Source: Jeotgalibacillus sp. S-D1 (GTDB taxonomy: Bacteria; Bacillota; Bacilli; Bacillales; Jeotgalibacillaceae). Taken from it: a DNA stretch of 64,000 nucleotides. Below, piece after piece: positions 1 to 9,884 of this stretch; the stretch's first letter is position 1, and each line of letters begins with the position of its first letter. Where the stretch lies: the NCBI RefSeq assembly GCF_004358665.1, contig NZ_SMZR01000001.1, positions 1,116,001 through 1,180,000 of the forward strand, written 5' to 3'. Both the position numbers and the translations under genes were made by a program. A model generated the notes under the pieces. The model was not told the origin of the DNA and did not search any database. It worked only from the letters and a program-made list of their open reading frames with translations.

Positions 1-749
1 TAACAGAAATTCCTTTCTATTCGAATAAACTCCCTTCTGCATTTAATGGGATTAAAATTGCCCAATTTAACGATACTCATATCGGCTTCAATTATTCTTT
101 GACCCAATTTAAAAAACATCTTAAAATTATCCAGTCCTATTCTCCTGATTTAATTATTTTCACGGGAGACCTTCTTCATCAGCCGAATCAATACCAGGAT
201 AAATCAGAGGTTATAAGCCTGTTAGCTTCACTGGAAGCGCCGTTGGGGAAATTCGCTGTTTATGGAAATCATGATCACGGGGGCTTTGGGACTACTATTT
301 ATTCAGCTATTATGGAGGAATCCGGTTTTACTATACTGAGGAATGAATCAGCTGTTATTTCACTGGAAGAAGAACATATCTATTTATCTGGCATTGACGA
401 ACCAATGCTCGGAAACCCATCTTTAACGAAAATTGAACAAACGGTAAAAGCGGACGCCTTTCACATTTTTTTAACTCATGCTCCTGATTTAGCGGCTCAG
501 ATTCAGGATTATGATCTTTTGTTGAGCGGACACAGTCATGGCGGCCAAATTCGTCTTCCCCTCATTGGTCCACTGGTGGTACCGCCATATGCTGAAAATT
601 TTAATTCAGGTCAATATGAAAAGGATGATGGGGATCAATCAGCCATCATCTATGTGAACCGTGGACTCGGAACCACCAGAGTCCCTCTAAGGTTCATGTC
701 TGTCCCTGAAATAACGATGTTTACATTATATACAAAAAAAGCTGACTAA
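1..749 (+). CDS. ykuE: YkuE-type metallophosphoesterase (5' partial)
   Basis: Calcineurin-like phosphoesterase whose frame is open from the left edge of the window (first codon at base 3), so the N-terminus lies outside. An internal TTG at 99 is not the start, because the first metal motif (NDTHIG) is encoded upstream of it at about 69-86. The remaining family motifs follow in order: GDLL, GNHDHG, THAPD and GHSHGGQ. Together they form the usual two-metal site. Members of this group hydrolyse phosphomonoesters or diesters, some acting on lipid substrates at the membrane. The missing N-terminus probably holds a signal or membrane segment, as in YkuE. It lies close to ykyB and ykuV, as in the B. 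subtilis yku region. The exact substrate cannot be read from the sequence. Confidence 0.85.
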   Translation, partial: TEIPFYSNKLPSAFNGIKIAQFNDTHIGFNYSLTQFKKHLKIIQSYSPDLIIFTGDLLHQPNQYQDKSEVISLLASLEAPLGKFAVYGNHDHGGFGTTIYSAIMEESGFTILRNESAVISLEEEHIYLSGIDEPMLGNPSLTKIEQTVKADAFHIFLTHAPDLAAQIQDYDLLLSGHSHGGQIRLPLIGPLVVPPYAENFNSGQYEKDDGDQSAIIYVNRGLGTTRVPLRFMSVPEITMFTLYTKKAD

Positions 750-765
750 ATGCATGTCAGCTTTT
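734..765. terminator. Bidirectional intrinsic terminator between ykuE and ppk
   Basis: A stem AAAAGCTGAC/GTCAGCTTTT encloses the ykuE stop codon. Both flanks are A/T-rich, so it can end ykuE on the plus strand and ppk, which converges from the right, on the minus strand. The run of seven T is on the minus-strand side. Confidence 0.75.
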
Positions 766-781
766 ACATTGTAGTGAGGAT

Positions 782-2875
782 TTATTCTTGCTCTTCTTGA
801 ATACGATAGGCTTTTACTAATAATTCCTGTTGAGCATTGAACGCTTGATTCTCTTGCCGTTCTACATATATATAATGGCCATCACTCGTCTGATAGCGTG
901 CTTTTACATTATCCTGCAGGTATAAATCCAAAATTGCTCTCATCCGCTTTTTATGCTTCCTGTCAAATATAGGAAATAGCAGTTCTACCCGTTTTTCCAT
1001 ATTTCTTGTCATAAGATCTGCTGACGAAAGATAAGTGCTATTCTTTCCATTATGGTGAAAATAATAAATTCTGCTGTGCTCCAAAAAACGCCCTACGATG
1101 CTTATCACCCGAATGTTTTCGCTCACCCCAGGTAAACCCGGACGGAGGCAGCATATCCCTCTGACAATCAAATCAATTTTTACTCCATAACTGGAGGCTT
1201 CATATAATTTTAAAATTAATTTTTTGTCCGTCAAAGAATTCATTTTGGCAATAATATGTCCATTGCCGTGAAGCTTTTGATATTCTATTTCCTGATCAAT
1301 CAATTTGCTGATTTTATCGCGAATTGAAAAAGGCGCAACGACAAGATGATGATAGGCTGGGGTTTCCGTATAGCCGCTTAAGTAATTAAAAAAGTTTGTT
1401 GCATCCGTTCCATACTTTTGATTAGTGGTTATGATGCCAATATCCGTATACAATTTGGCTGTTTGGTCATTATAATTTCCCGTTCCTAAATGAACAAACC
1501 GCTCGACAACCCCATTTTTCTGGCGCACAACCAGCGTAATTTTGCTGTGTGTCTTTAAGAAATTCATCCCATAAATCACATGACATCCGGCTTTTTCTAA
1601 TTCTTTTGCCCATTGCACATTATTTTCTTCGTCAAATCTTGCTTTTAATTCCACCAGCACGGTTACCTGTTTGCCATTTTCTGCAGCTCTTTTAAGTGCT
1701 TCTATTACCGGTGAATCTCCACTGACGCGATACAAAGTCTGCTTTATCGCCAGCACCTGCGGATCATCCGCCGCATCATTGACCAGATCCACTATTGGGT
1801 TAAACGATTCGAACGGATGATGAAACATCAGGTCCCTGCTGAGAGAACGCTCAAATAAATTCTCATTCGAAGCCAGATCCTCAGGCGGCTGCGGAATAAA
1901 GGAAGGAAATAATAAATGTTCGTTTTGTTTTTTTGCTTGTTTTACAAAGTCAAACAAATAGGTAAGGTCTATCGGTCCTTCATTTTCATACACATCATCT
2001 TCTTCAACCTCAAGTTCTTCCATTAAATAGTGAAGGATATTTTTATCCATAGTCCCTTTGTGAACTTCTAAACGGACTGCAGCTCCCCATTTTCTTTTTT
2101 TCAGCTCTTTTTCGATCTGCACCAATAAATCTCTTGCCCCTTCTTCGTGAATAGTCAAATCCGCATTACGTGTGATCCGGAAGGTGCCAATTGAAGAAAC
2201 CTGGTAGCCGATAAATAACTTATTTATAAAAAACTTAATTACTTCTTCCAGCAAGATGAATGCTTTTTCATTAGATGCAGGAATTTGTATTGCTCTTTTT
2301 AATACACTTGGAACCTGGACGATCGCTACATTCTCGATTCTCTCTTCACTTTTTTGTTTTTCTAAACACACAATAAGATTTATGCTTTTGTTTAGCAGCA
2401 TTGGAAACGGGCGGTATGCATCTACAGCCATGGGGGTCAAAACAGGAAAAACTTGTTCATCAAAAAAGGTTTCAATATAGTCCATTTGCTCTTTTGTTAA
2501 TTGATCCATGCCATAAAAAATAATGTTCTCTTTTTTTAACTTAGGAAGCAGATCCTTTACAAAGGTCTTATTTTGGAATCGCACCAATCGATGGCTATAG
2601 AGTGAAATTTCATTTAACTGCTCTTTCGGGGTCAACCCTGCTTTATTTTCAGGTCTTCTAAAATTAACCTTTACCTGGTCCTTCAGGCCGGCAACCCTGA
2701 CCATAAAAAACTCATCCAGATTCGAACTGAAAATAGCAAGGTACTTTAATTGCTCCAATAATGGATTCGTATGATCAACTGCTTCCATAAGAACCCGCTC
2801 ATTGAATCCAAGCCAGCTTAATTCCCGGTTGTTAAAATGCTCTGGTTTATCTAAATTCTCTATTTTTGGATCCAA
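782..2875 (-). CDS. ppk: Polyphosphate kinase 1
   Basis: Makes long-chain polyphosphate from the gamma-phosphate of ATP, reversibly. The 697 aa match the usual Ppk1 length and four-domain plan. The N-terminal domain has NRELSWLGFN near residue 16. The catalytic phospholipase-D-like half has KTHSKI (His443, equivalent to the autophosphorylated His435 of E. coli), HLGTGNYN at 462, and a second His in the EHSRIYYF segment near 593. The start is TTG, with AAGGGG about 10 bases upstream; a nearby ATG lies in another frame and soon stops. The gene is 43 bp downstream of ppx, so the two form an operon that makes and degrades polyphosphate. Confidence 0.96.
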   Translation of the reverse strand: MDPKIENLDKPEHFNNRELSWLGFNERVLMEAVDHTNPLLEQLKYLAIFSSNLDEFFMVRVAGLKDQVKVNFRRPENKAGLTPKEQLNEISLYSHRLVRFQNKTFVKDLLPKLKKENIIFYGMDQLTKEQMDYIETFFDEQVFPVLTPMAVDAYRPFPMLLNKSINLIVCLEKQKSEERIENVAIVQVPSVLKRAIQIPASNEKAFILLEEVIKFFINKLFIGYQVSSIGTFRITRNADLTIHEEGARDLLVQIEKELKKRKWGAAVRLEVHKGTMDKNILHYLMEELEVEEDDVYENEGPIDLTYLFDFVKQAKKQNEHLLFPSFIPQPPEDLASNENLFERSLSRDLMFHHPFESFNPIVDLVNDAADDPQVLAIKQTLYRVSGDSPVIEALKRAAENGKQVTVLVELKARFDEENNVQWAKELEKAGCHVIYGMNFLKTHSKITLVVRQKNGVVERFVHLGTGNYNDQTAKLYTDIGIITTNQKYGTDATNFFNYLSGYTETPAYHHLVVAPFSIRDKISKLIDQEIEYQKLHGNGHIIAKMNSLTDKKLILKLYEASSYGVKIDLIVRGICCLRPGLPGVSENIRVISIVGRFLEHSRIYYFHHNGKNSTYLSSADLMTRNMEKRVELLFPIFDRKHKKRMRAILDLYLQDNVKARYQTSDGHYIYVERQENQAFNAQQELLVKAYRIQEEQE

Positions 2876-2918
2876 ACATTTTCAGCCCCTTGCCTTTTAT
2901 CTGTCTTTCAGTTTCTCC

Positions 2919-4481
2919 TCAAGATAACGTTTTGATCGTGTGAAGGTCTTTTCTTAGCTGAATAAATGTCAGGGAGATCGGCTGTTTAACAGCTTTAGCT
3001 AAATGTTTCTTTTGTTTTTCTGCCTGATTTTCTTCCGCCAGTGTATTACCTGCTGCATAAAGAATTATTTCAAGCTCTTGAAGATGATTATTTATCTCGA
3101 TTTTCTTAATAATATTTCGCTTGGAACCATTTAAGCTGTAGGCGAATTTTAAAAGAGCTCCAAGTTCCCTCAAACTTTGAATTTCTTCTTTCGTAAACCA
3201 CTTATCGAAAGGTCTAAGATATTGCTGCATAGCAGATTTGCTTTTAAATGATGCAATTGCAGCTATCTTTACGCGATCCTCGTGAAGTACACCGTCAATC
3301 GATCGGTTGGCTAATATATAAAAGGTATGCTCGCTGCTTGAGTCTGAATCAATATATTCACCGAGATAATATAAGCAGGAAGCTTTTTTTAGTAATTCCA
3401 AATCCTCGTGACTATAGGCCAGCACACCATTTTCAGTTAACTTATAATACAGTTGTTCTGCAATAAACTTTATCTGCTCAGCGTTTTGTTTCGTAATTGA
3501 ATAGTCAAAGAAAAGTTCTTTTAAGCTATTTTGAAATACATGTTCTTTATTTAGCGGTGCATCCAGCTGGTTCATCAGTTCCTTAAGTACTAAACCATCC
3601 CGCAGTCCTTTTCTGCTGAACAAAAACCCAGTTGCCTGAACCGTGTCAAAAAGCTGACAAAAAACCTGAGACGCCGGGGCAATAATGTCGATTCTGTCAT
3701 TTGACAAGCCTTCCAGCTTTTCGAGATCATTGTAATCCATATCAATAATCTGATTGCGCAGAGAAAACAATGACTCCTTTGACATCCAATACTGATGAAC
3801 GCCGGCAATAGGATACGCCTTGAGCTGCTGGTCAATTTGAGCTATATTTCTGGCACTTCCCCCAATTGCGACAATTGGAACTTTTTTATTTTCCAGCCAG
3901 GGTAAACTGCGAAACTGATCGTTTAAAAATTCAGTTAATTCCGCGCGCTCCAATGCAGTTAACACTTCATTTTTCATAAATTCTTTTTTTAATGATACAA
4001 CACCAAATGGAAAACTATGAGAATATTTTAGCTGCTTTTGTTCAAAATAGGTTATTTCGGTACTGCCTCCGCCCATATCAATTGTAATGCCCGACAATAC
4101 AGGTGTGCTGTGGACAACCGCTAAAAAACCGTAGTAGGCTTCTTCTTCTTCTGTCAAAATCGATATTTCAAAATTTGTCTTTATCCTGACTCTTTGGATA
4201 ATCTCATGACTGTTGGCCGCTTGTCTGATAGCTGCAGTTGCCGCTATTCGAAGGTCAGTAATTTTATGATGTTCAATGATTTCCTTAAATCCCTCAAGTG
4301 TAGTGATTAATAATTGAATTCCCTCTTCCCTCATTTCATTAGTCGGGGTTAAATAGCCTCTTAGTCTTGCAACTGTTTTTATATTTTCGACTTCTTTCAT
4401 TCCTTTATTTACTTCGTAGTCATAAATAACAAGCCGTATCGTGTTTGATCCAATATCAATCACAGCTGTCTTCAATCTCAT
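2919..4481 (-). CDS. ppx: Exopolyphosphatase, Ppx/GppA family
   Basis: Releases terminal phosphate from polyphosphate; GppA relatives also hydrolyse pppGpp. The ASKHA-fold N-terminus shows AVIDIGSNTIRLVIYD (phosphate loop 1), AATAAIR, the second phosphate loop DMGGGSTEIT and AIGGSARN. The C-terminal part of about 200 aa is helical and HD-like, as in the long Ppx form. The 520 aa are normal for that form. ATG start with GGAG nine bases upstream. It is the first gene of the ppx-ppk operon and is divergent from ykyB. It could be a pppGppase rather than a dedicated exopolyphosphatase, but the pairing with ppk favours polyphosphate. Confidence 0.93.
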   Translation of the reverse strand: MRLKTAVIDIGSNTIRLVIYDYEVNKGMKEVENIKTVARLRGYLTPTNEMREEGIQLLITTLEGFKEIIEHHKITDLRIAATAAIRQAANSHEIIQRVRIKTNFEISILTEEEEAYYGFLAVVHSTPVLSGITIDMGGGSTEITYFEQKQLKYSHSFPFGVVSLKKEFMKNEVLTALERAELTEFLNDQFRSLPWLENKKVPIVAIGGSARNIAQIDQQLKAYPIAGVHQYWMSKESLFSLRNQIIDMDYNDLEKLEGLSNDRIDIIAPASQVFCQLFDTVQATGFLFSRKGLRDGLVLKELMNQLDAPLNKEHVFQNSLKELFFDYSITKQNAEQIKFIAEQLYYKLTENGVLAYSHEDLELLKKASCLYYLGEYIDSDSSSEHTFYILANRSIDGVLHEDRVKIAAIASFKSKSAMQQYLRPFDKWFTKEEIQSLRELGALLKFAYSLNGSKRNIIKKIEINNHLQELEIILYAAGNTLAEENQAEKQKKHLAKAVKQPISLTFIQLRKDLHTIKTLS

Positions 4482-4638
4482 TTATACCATCTCCAAAGTC
4501 AGTAAATAGTGTATTATAATTATAATTGACCGTATCAATTGACGCTACTTTCTTCCTGTCCAAGGGTCCGCTCTTTTCAAAAGAATGGTAACAGGCTATA
4601 CTTTAACAAACCAACTAACTTTCTAAAGGAATGATGAT

Positions 4639-5082
4639 ATGAGTGAACAGGAACCATCCAATAAGTTGAGCTCTTCAATCTCTCAAGCGATTTTCACAGT
4701 AAACAAGCACGCAAAAACAGCTTCAAATCCAAAGTATCTATATCATTTAAAAAAAGAAGCCCTTACCAAATTAATTAAAGAAAATAAAGCAAAAAAAATA
4801 GGCCTTCAATTTTCAAATAACCCAGGCCTTAGTCAGCAGCGGTCTGATGTACTTGTAGAATGCGGAGACTATATGTTTCATATCCCTCCAAGGAAAGAAG
4901 ACTTCAACTCACTTCCCCACTTAGGTAAATTGACAGAATCATTTAGAAATCCGAAGACGAGAATGGGATTGCGCGAAGCTAAAACAATCCTGGAATCCTA
5001 TACCGGCTTAAAAGACGTTTCTTCTTCCCCTCCTAAAAACCGGACATACCAAAAACCCGTTTTTAAACGTCTTGGTGAATAG
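4639..5082 (+). CDS. ykyB: YkyB family protein of unknown function
   Basis: A 147-aa soluble protein that I recognise as YkyB. Shared segments are the N-terminal FTVNKHAKTA, PKYLYHLKKEAL, KKIGLQFS, QQRSDVL, FHIPPRKEDF, LPHLGKL and the C-terminal KPVFKRLGE. The family is restricted to Bacillales and has no assigned function. No membrane segment or catalytic motif is visible, and the protein is basic and Lys-rich. Start ATG with AAAGGA upstream. Its position near ykuE and patA repeats the B. subtilis order, where cheV sits between patA and ykyB; cheV is not present here. Confidence 0.9.
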   Translation: MSEQEPSNKLSSSISQAIFTVNKHAKTASNPKYLYHLKKEALTKLIKENKAKKIGLQFSNNPGLSQQRSDVLVECGDYMFHIPPRKEDFNSLPHLGKLTESFRNPKTRMGLREAKTILESYTGLKDVSSSPPKNRTYQKPVFKRLGE

Positions 5083-5206
5083 CTGTAAAAAGGAATTTGC
5101 TCTGCTGTAGTCCAAAGCCTTCAAAAGTCCAAAGAACATGGGACAAGCCGGTAACCTTACATGCACAATAAAACGACCGATCATTGTTGCCTATTCAGCA
5201 AAAAAA

Positions 5207-5235
5207 GCCCTTACGAATCTCTTGTTCGTAAGGGC
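5207..5235 (-). terminator. Intrinsic terminator of ykuV
   Basis: Perfect 11-bp stem GCCCTTACGAA/TTCGTAAGGGC with a 7-base loop. On the minus strand it is followed by six T, 31 bases after the ykuV stop codon. A shorter T-run on the plus side may also serve ykyB. Confidence 0.85.
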
Positions 5236-5265
5236 TTTTCACTGGGTTAAATCAAGATTTATGCG

Positions 5266-5718
5266 TTATTTTTTGTCGTCTACACCAAGTACACGGTTAA
5301 GGCGTTTTCTGAGCATTTTCATGCCGCTCCCGCCCGCCTGGAAGTGGCGAAGCTGTCCTTCACTGTCAAACACATAATATGCTGGTACATACTGATTATC
5401 GAAAGCATCTGTAAGTTTATGATCGCCATCTACAAAAACCGGCTGTGAAATATCATGTTCCTTCGCCGTTTTTTCAATGACATGAACATCAAGGTCATCT
5501 TCTGAACGCGGCATATGGACCGCCACAACATTTAGTTCATTTTTATATTCATCACGCAATTCATTAATATCGGGCATTGCTTCTTTACACAAGTGGCAGC
5601 TCACTGACCAAAAATGAATCAAAGTAGGTTTTTTTCCAACAAGATCACTTTTTGATACTTTACCGTTTAGCCACTTTGTTGCACCGTCTAATTCTGGCAA
5701 TTGTTCTCTTAATTTCAT
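5266..5718 (-). CDS. ykuV: Thiol-disulfide oxidoreductase YkuV (thioredoxin-like)
   Basis: A 150-aa cytoplasmic thioredoxin-fold protein of the AhpC/TSA-TlpA type with active site SCHLC in the context HFWSVSCHLCKEAMP. It also has the cis-Pro region VPAYYVFD and the end motif RHFQAGGSGMKMLRKR. It resembles B. subtilis YkuV almost throughout, which has been described as a thiol-disulfide oxidoreductase. No signal peptide or membrane anchor is seen, so it probably reduces or isomerises cytoplasmic disulfides. Start ATG with AGGAGG upstream. Single-gene unit ended by the hairpin at 5207-5235. Confidence 0.93.
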   Translation of the reverse strand: MKLREQLPELDGATKWLNGKVSKSDLVGKKPTLIHFWSVSCHLCKEAMPDINELRDEYKNELNVVAVHMPRSEDDLDVHVIEKTAKEHDISQPVFVDGDHKLTDAFDNQYVPAYYVFDSEGQLRHFQAGGSGMKMLRKRLNRVLGVDDKK

Positions 5719-5888
5719 GTATTGTATCCTCCTTAAGCAATAGCGTATTCAATTTTTTATTAACTTATTCATTAGCAGGATATAAGTGCCTGCCTGGCAC
5801 TTACTTTAAAATGATTCTTAAAAAACACATTTTCTATTATAGAAATGACTACTATAATAGTCAAGCAATACGCAAATGCAGGAGTTTT

Positions 5889-7202
5889 TTAATCCGGCTG
5901 TTTAACTCTTAAAAGAATAAGCAAACCGGCAACGGACATCACAATTAAAGAAGACATGGCCGCTCTGCTCGCCAGATCACCATATTCACGCAAGTTGAGC
6001 GTTATTGTACCGTAAATGAGCGGTCCAATAATGGATGAAACCTTTCCTGAAAATGCAAATAAACCGAAAAACTGCCCTCTTTTTTCCTCAGGCGTTAACT
6101 CCACAATCAATGTTCTTGATGTAACCCACATTGAACCCAGCGCGATGCCGATTAAGCATCCTGCCGCCCAAAACATCCATTGCGCTGCAGCTAAAGCAGC
6201 GATCGTTAATGCGGTTATCATAATAATCGCTACGATAATAATGGCATTTTTTGAACCGATTTTTTTTGTTATAAAACCGAACAAAAATGAACCCAGAACC
6301 GCTGCAATAGTCGATACAAAATAAAGAATGATAAATTGACCGCTGTTGAACCCTACTACCGCAGTTGCATATATTGCCATAATGGCAATAGTTGTAGCAA
6401 TTGCATCGTTAAGAAAAAAATACGCGATCATAAAAGTAAAAATATTTTTAAACCGCTTCACTTCTTTAAAGGTTGCATAGATCTCCTTGTATCCTGAAAT
6501 AAACGTGCTTTTTTTCCTGCTTCCCTGTTTTTTTGGAGGATCTTTAAGGAAAATAAATAGCGGCAGGGAGAACAATAAATATAAAACTGCTGTAGGAATA
6601 AATGCTTGCTCTGGGCTTCCTTCCTGTACAAATAAATATACGGATAATCCTACTATGGTTCCCAAATAACCGACTGCCACCCCGAAACCGGAGATAAGCG
6701 GCATTTCTTCTTTTGTGCCCAGATCGCTCATCATTGTGTCATAAAACACCAGGGAACTGTTAAAGAAAAACTTAGCAATCACAAACATAATGACAACTAA
6801 AAATAGCGATGCAGGCAAACCAAACCATTCTGTACTGGTATTGAGCGTTGCAAATATCCCCATTAGAAAAGTTCCAATAATCGAAATCGATGCAAACCAG
6901 ACAATGTACTTCTTTTTCTGTCCCTTCTGATCAATCCAAACCCCATAAAGAGGAGAAAAAACAACAAGAAAAAAACTTGCCAGTGCATTGGCATAGGATA
7001 TAAATGTACTCGCAACCTGATTCATTTCCTCACTGGTGCCGATTGTTGAGTCCAGATAAAAGGGAAAAAAGACAGTGTTTATGTTTGATGAAAAAATGGT
7101 ATTTGCAAAATCATATAAAGCCCACGAAAGTATAGGCAGCGTTAAGTACAACTTCCATCCGCTCCTGGGCACCTGCTGATTCGTGTGATTTCCCTTTTGC
7201 AT
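5889..7202 (-). CDS. UMF1-family MFS transporter
   Basis: About 437 aa with roughly 12 hydrophobic segments. The N-terminal signature SWALYDFANTIFSS marks the UMF1/Atg22-like branch of the major facilitator superfamily. The loop after segment 2 has the MFS-like GVWIDQKGQKKKY. Substrates of bacterial members are not established; fungal Atg22 exports amino acids from vacuoles. The start chosen is ATG at 7202, with GGGGGAG four bases upstream. A longer frame starts at 7226 but has no ribosome binding site. The gene stands alone. Whether it is the counterpart of B. subtilis ykuC, an MFS gene next to ykyB, is uncertain. Confidence 0.85.
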   Translation of the reverse strand: MQKGNHTNQQVPRSGWKLYLTLPILSWALYDFANTIFSSNINTVFFPFYLDSTIGTSEEMNQVASTFISYANALASFFLVVFSPLYGVWIDQKGQKKKYIVWFASISIIGTFLMGIFATLNTSTEWFGLPASLFLVVIMFVIAKFFFNSSLVFYDTMMSDLGTKEEMPLISGFGVAVGYLGTIVGLSVYLFVQEGSPEQAFIPTAVLYLLFSLPLFIFLKDPPKKQGSRKKSTFISGYKEIYATFKEVKRFKNIFTFMIAYFFLNDAIATTIAIMAIYATAVVGFNSGQFIILYFVSTIAAVLGSFLFGFITKKIGSKNAIIIVAIIMITALTIAALAAAQWMFWAAGCLIGIALGSMWVTSRTLIVELTPEEKRGQFFGLFAFSGKVSSIIGPLIYGTITLNLREYGDLASRAAMSSLIVMSVAGLLILLRVKQPD

Positions 7203-7330
7203 GATACTCCCCCATTTGTTATACAATTGTTATGAATTTTACGTTAAATCCTCCTTAAAAATGAACTTTTAACATTTTTTTCTTTATGTATATTCTATCT
7301 CAAAGGATTTTATATTTATAGCAAAAAAAA

Positions 7331-7356
7331 AGAGAACAGCTTTTACTCTGTTCTCT
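7331..7356. terminator. Bidirectional terminator downstream of corA
   Basis: Stem AGAGAACAG/CTGTTCTCT flanked by eight or more A on the left and six T on the right. It can stop corA transcripts on the minus strand, although it lies about 160 bp beyond the corA stop. The rest of 7203-7514 shows nothing else I can support. Confidence 0.7.
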
Positions 7357-7514
7357 TTTTTCGGTTTCCAATACCATTCCCATTTAAGCAATTTAGTTTG
7401 TTAAACGCAGCTGTTGAATATACACTTAAGACGTTCCGCTTCAAGCGTGGTTAACGACGAGCTCTCTTCAGTTCACGGTGCGCAAATATCAATAACCTAG
7501 TTCAACAGATCTAA

Positions 7515-8516
7515 TCATTTTATAAAAATACGTCTTCGTTTCTTTTTTTGCGACCTGGAGAAACGAAGCCACCCGATTTTGCGGAAAACAAAAAACATAG
7601 CAATGGCGATAAAACCCATGACACCTAATACAATAAAGTATCCATTCTCAAATTCCAGTTCGGGTATGTTTATAAAATTCATACCGTATAAGCCTGCGAT
7701 AAATGTCAGCGGCATAAAAATTGTGGTAATGACAGTTAACGTCATCATGATATTATTCATTTTATCTGAACTGACTGAGATGTAATTGTCACGGATATCA
7801 GAAGAAAATTCTCGATACGATTCAAGCATTTCAACAAGTTTTAATACATGATCATATACATCCTGAAAATAAAGCTGCTGCTCTTTATCAAGAGAAGTAT
7901 TGGGTGTATTTAATAATCGGTAAAGTAAATCTCTTGTTGGAATGAGTGAACGCCGCAATTTTTGCATATCGTGTCTTACATCAAATAAACGGTCCATTAC
8001 ATCATGTGATGAATTCTCATCCGTCAGTTCTTCTATCTGATTTAGGTGGTCTTCAATTCCGTAAACATACGGAAAATATTCATCTGTGATCGTGTCAACC
8101 ATTGTGTGAACAAGATCGACAGGGTCCTCATGATCATCCAGCTTTTCGCCTCGTTTCAGTTTTTCCCACATATTATCTACAGCTTCCAGCTCATCTCTAT
8201 GGAACGTAACGACAAGTTTATCACTCACAAATATATCCAGTTCCAGTGCATCATATGTACTTTTTGAAAGACTGTGAAGCAATAAAAACAGGTAGCCATT
8301 GTATTTGTCCATTTTTGGCCGCTGATGCCCTTTTTCAATACAATCCTCAATGGCAAGCGGATGAAAATTAAATGCATTTGAAAGCTCTTCCTCTTCTTTT
8401 ACAGTGGGACGATTAAAATCCACCCAAAACCACTTAATCGCTTGATCATGTATCTTTGATAGCGGAAAGTCATAAATTATACTGCCATCATGCTGCATTG
8501 CAAATGTTCTAATCAT
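7515..8516 (-). CDS. corA: CorA family magnesium/divalent cation transporter
   Basis: A 333-aa CorA protein. The first ~270 residues are acidic and helical and form the cytoplasmic funnel. Two transmembrane helices sit at the C-terminus, with the diagnostic YGMNF pore motif at the end of the first (MPLTFIAGLYGMNF). A basic tail of Lys and Arg follows the last helix, as expected for cytoplasmic retention. CorA forms pentameric Mg2+ channels gated by intracellular Mg2+. Start ATG with GGAAG upstream. No Mg2+ riboswitch is apparent in the short gap before patA, so expression is probably constitutive. Confidence 0.94.
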   Translation of the reverse strand: MIRTFAMQHDGSIIYDFPLSKIHDQAIKWFWVDFNRPTVKEEEELSNAFNFHPLAIEDCIEKGHQRPKMDKYNGYLFLLLHSLSKSTYDALELDIFVSDKLVVTFHRDELEAVDNMWEKLKRGEKLDDHEDPVDLVHTMVDTITDEYFPYVYGIEDHLNQIEELTDENSSHDVMDRLFDVRHDMQKLRRSLIPTRDLLYRLLNTPNTSLDKEQQLYFQDVYDHVLKLVEMLESYREFSSDIRDNYISVSSDKMNNIMMTLTVITTIFMPLTFIAGLYGMNFINIPELEFENGYFIVLGVMGFIAIAMFFVFRKIGWLRFSRSQKKKRRRIFIK

Positions 8517-8669
8517 CGCTTTCTTCCTTTCTTACCCGTTACCTATGCTTTATCCTGTTTTTAATCTATTTAATCCTTTTAATCTATTTTCTTTCACCGA
8601 CATGCCTTTATTTCCCGAAAGTGATAAACTATCCTAGAACAAGTTATGAAGGGAAGATTAAATAGACCC

Positions 8670-9806
8670 ATGATTAATGATAATGTAAAAGAATTACAAC
8701 TATCTGGTATAAGACAATTTTTCAATCGAATTCAGCACATAGAGGGTATGATTTCATTAACAATCGGACAGCCGGACTTTGATACCCCACAGCACATAAA
8801 AAACGCAGCAATAAAAGCAATTAATGAGAATTATACTTCCTATACACATAATGCCGGGTTTATTGAGCTGCGCCAGGCAATTAGTAAATTTATGGAAGTC
8901 AAATATGGGCTGAATTATAATCCGGAAACAGAAATTATCGTTACAAACGGAGCCTCACAGGCGATTGATACATCTCTTAGAACCATCTTATCCGCCGGTG
9001 ACGAAGTAATTCTGCCCAGTCCTGTTTATCCCGGCTATACCCCGATTATCAAGCAGTGTAATGCCACACCTGTTTTTATCGATACGACCAGCAGCGGGTT
9101 CAAAATAACTGCTGCCCAGATTGACACAGCGGTCACAGCAAACACCAAATGCATTATTTTACCTTACCCTTCAAATCCGACTGGCGTCAGCCTTACAAAA
9201 GAAGAATTAGAAGAAATTGCCCAAGTGGCCATTAAACATGATCTTTTAATTATTGCAGACGAAATCTACAGTGAACTCGTTTATGACCGTCCGCATGTAT
9301 CCATTGGCATCATGGCCAAAGAAAGAACAATTATTATCAACGGTCTGTCCAAATCACATGCTATGACCGGCTGGCGAATCGGAGTGCTCCTTGCCCCTGA
9401 ATGGCTTTCAAAAGAATGCATCAAGGTACACCAGTACAACGTTTCCTGTGCATCCTCAGTCTCCCAAAAAGCGGCTGTTGAAGCCTTTACAAACGGTATT
9501 GATGATGCTTTGCCAATGCGCGGGGAGTATGAGAAGAGACGCAGGTTAACAGGAGATTTATTGAGAGAAAATGGATTTACAACAATCGAACCTGATGGAG
9601 CGTTTTATTATTTAGCAGGTATCCCCTCTGATTTGAATTCGTTCGATTTCGCGGTTAAGCTTGCCGAAGAAGCAAAAGTAGGTGTTATTCCCGGAACAGC
9701 CTTTGATCCCAATGGGGAGGGATATGTAAGAGTTTCCTACGCTTGTTCAGAAGATAACATTATAGAGGCTTTTAAAAGAATTAAGAGGTTTCTAAATAAT
9801 AATTAA
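8670..9806 (+). CDS. patA: PLP-dependent aminotransferase PatA
   Basis: Class I/II aminotransferase matching PatA, the putative N-acetyl-LL-diaminopimelate aminotransferase of the lysine/mDAP pathway. Visible features are GQPDFDTP, the PYPSNPTGV PLP-ring motif, ADEIYSEL, the PLP-lysine in INGLSKSHAMTGWRIG, and VRVSYACS near the end. The start is uncertain. ATG at 8646 has no ribosome binding site. ATG at 8670 is preceded by AAGGGAAG at a long spacing (13 bases) and agrees better with the PatA N-terminus, so it is preferred. The position next to ykwC follows the B. subtilis order once kinA is removed. Confidence 0.9.
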   Translation: MINDNVKELQLSGIRQFFNRIQHIEGMISLTIGQPDFDTPQHIKNAAIKAINENYTSYTHNAGFIELRQAISKFMEVKYGLNYNPETEIIVTNGASQAIDTSLRTILSAGDEVILPSPVYPGYTPIIKQCNATPVFIDTTSSGFKITAAQIDTAVTANTKCIILPYPSNPTGVSLTKEELEEIAQVAIKHDLLIIADEIYSELVYDRPHVSIGIMAKERTIIINGLSKSHAMTGWRIGVLLAPEWLSKECIKVHQYNVSCASSVSQKAAVEAFTNGIDDALPMRGEYEKRRRLTGDLLRENGFTTIEPDGAFYYLAGIPSDLNSFDFAVKLAEEAKVGVIPGTAFDPNGEGYVRVSYACSEDNIIEAFKRIKRFLNNN

Positions 9807-9830
9807 TTTTTTAATTGGCTATACAAACTG

Positions 9831-9876
9831 AATAAGCTGCGACATAACTCCAAAAGTTATGCCGCAGCTTATTTTA
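9831..9876 (+). terminator. Intrinsic terminator of patA
   Basis: Long imperfect hairpin AATAAGCTGC...GCAGCTTATT with an inner CATAACT/AGTTATG stem, ending in TTTT. It begins 24 bases after the patA stop. Confidence 0.8.
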
Positions 9877-9884
9877 ATTGCAAA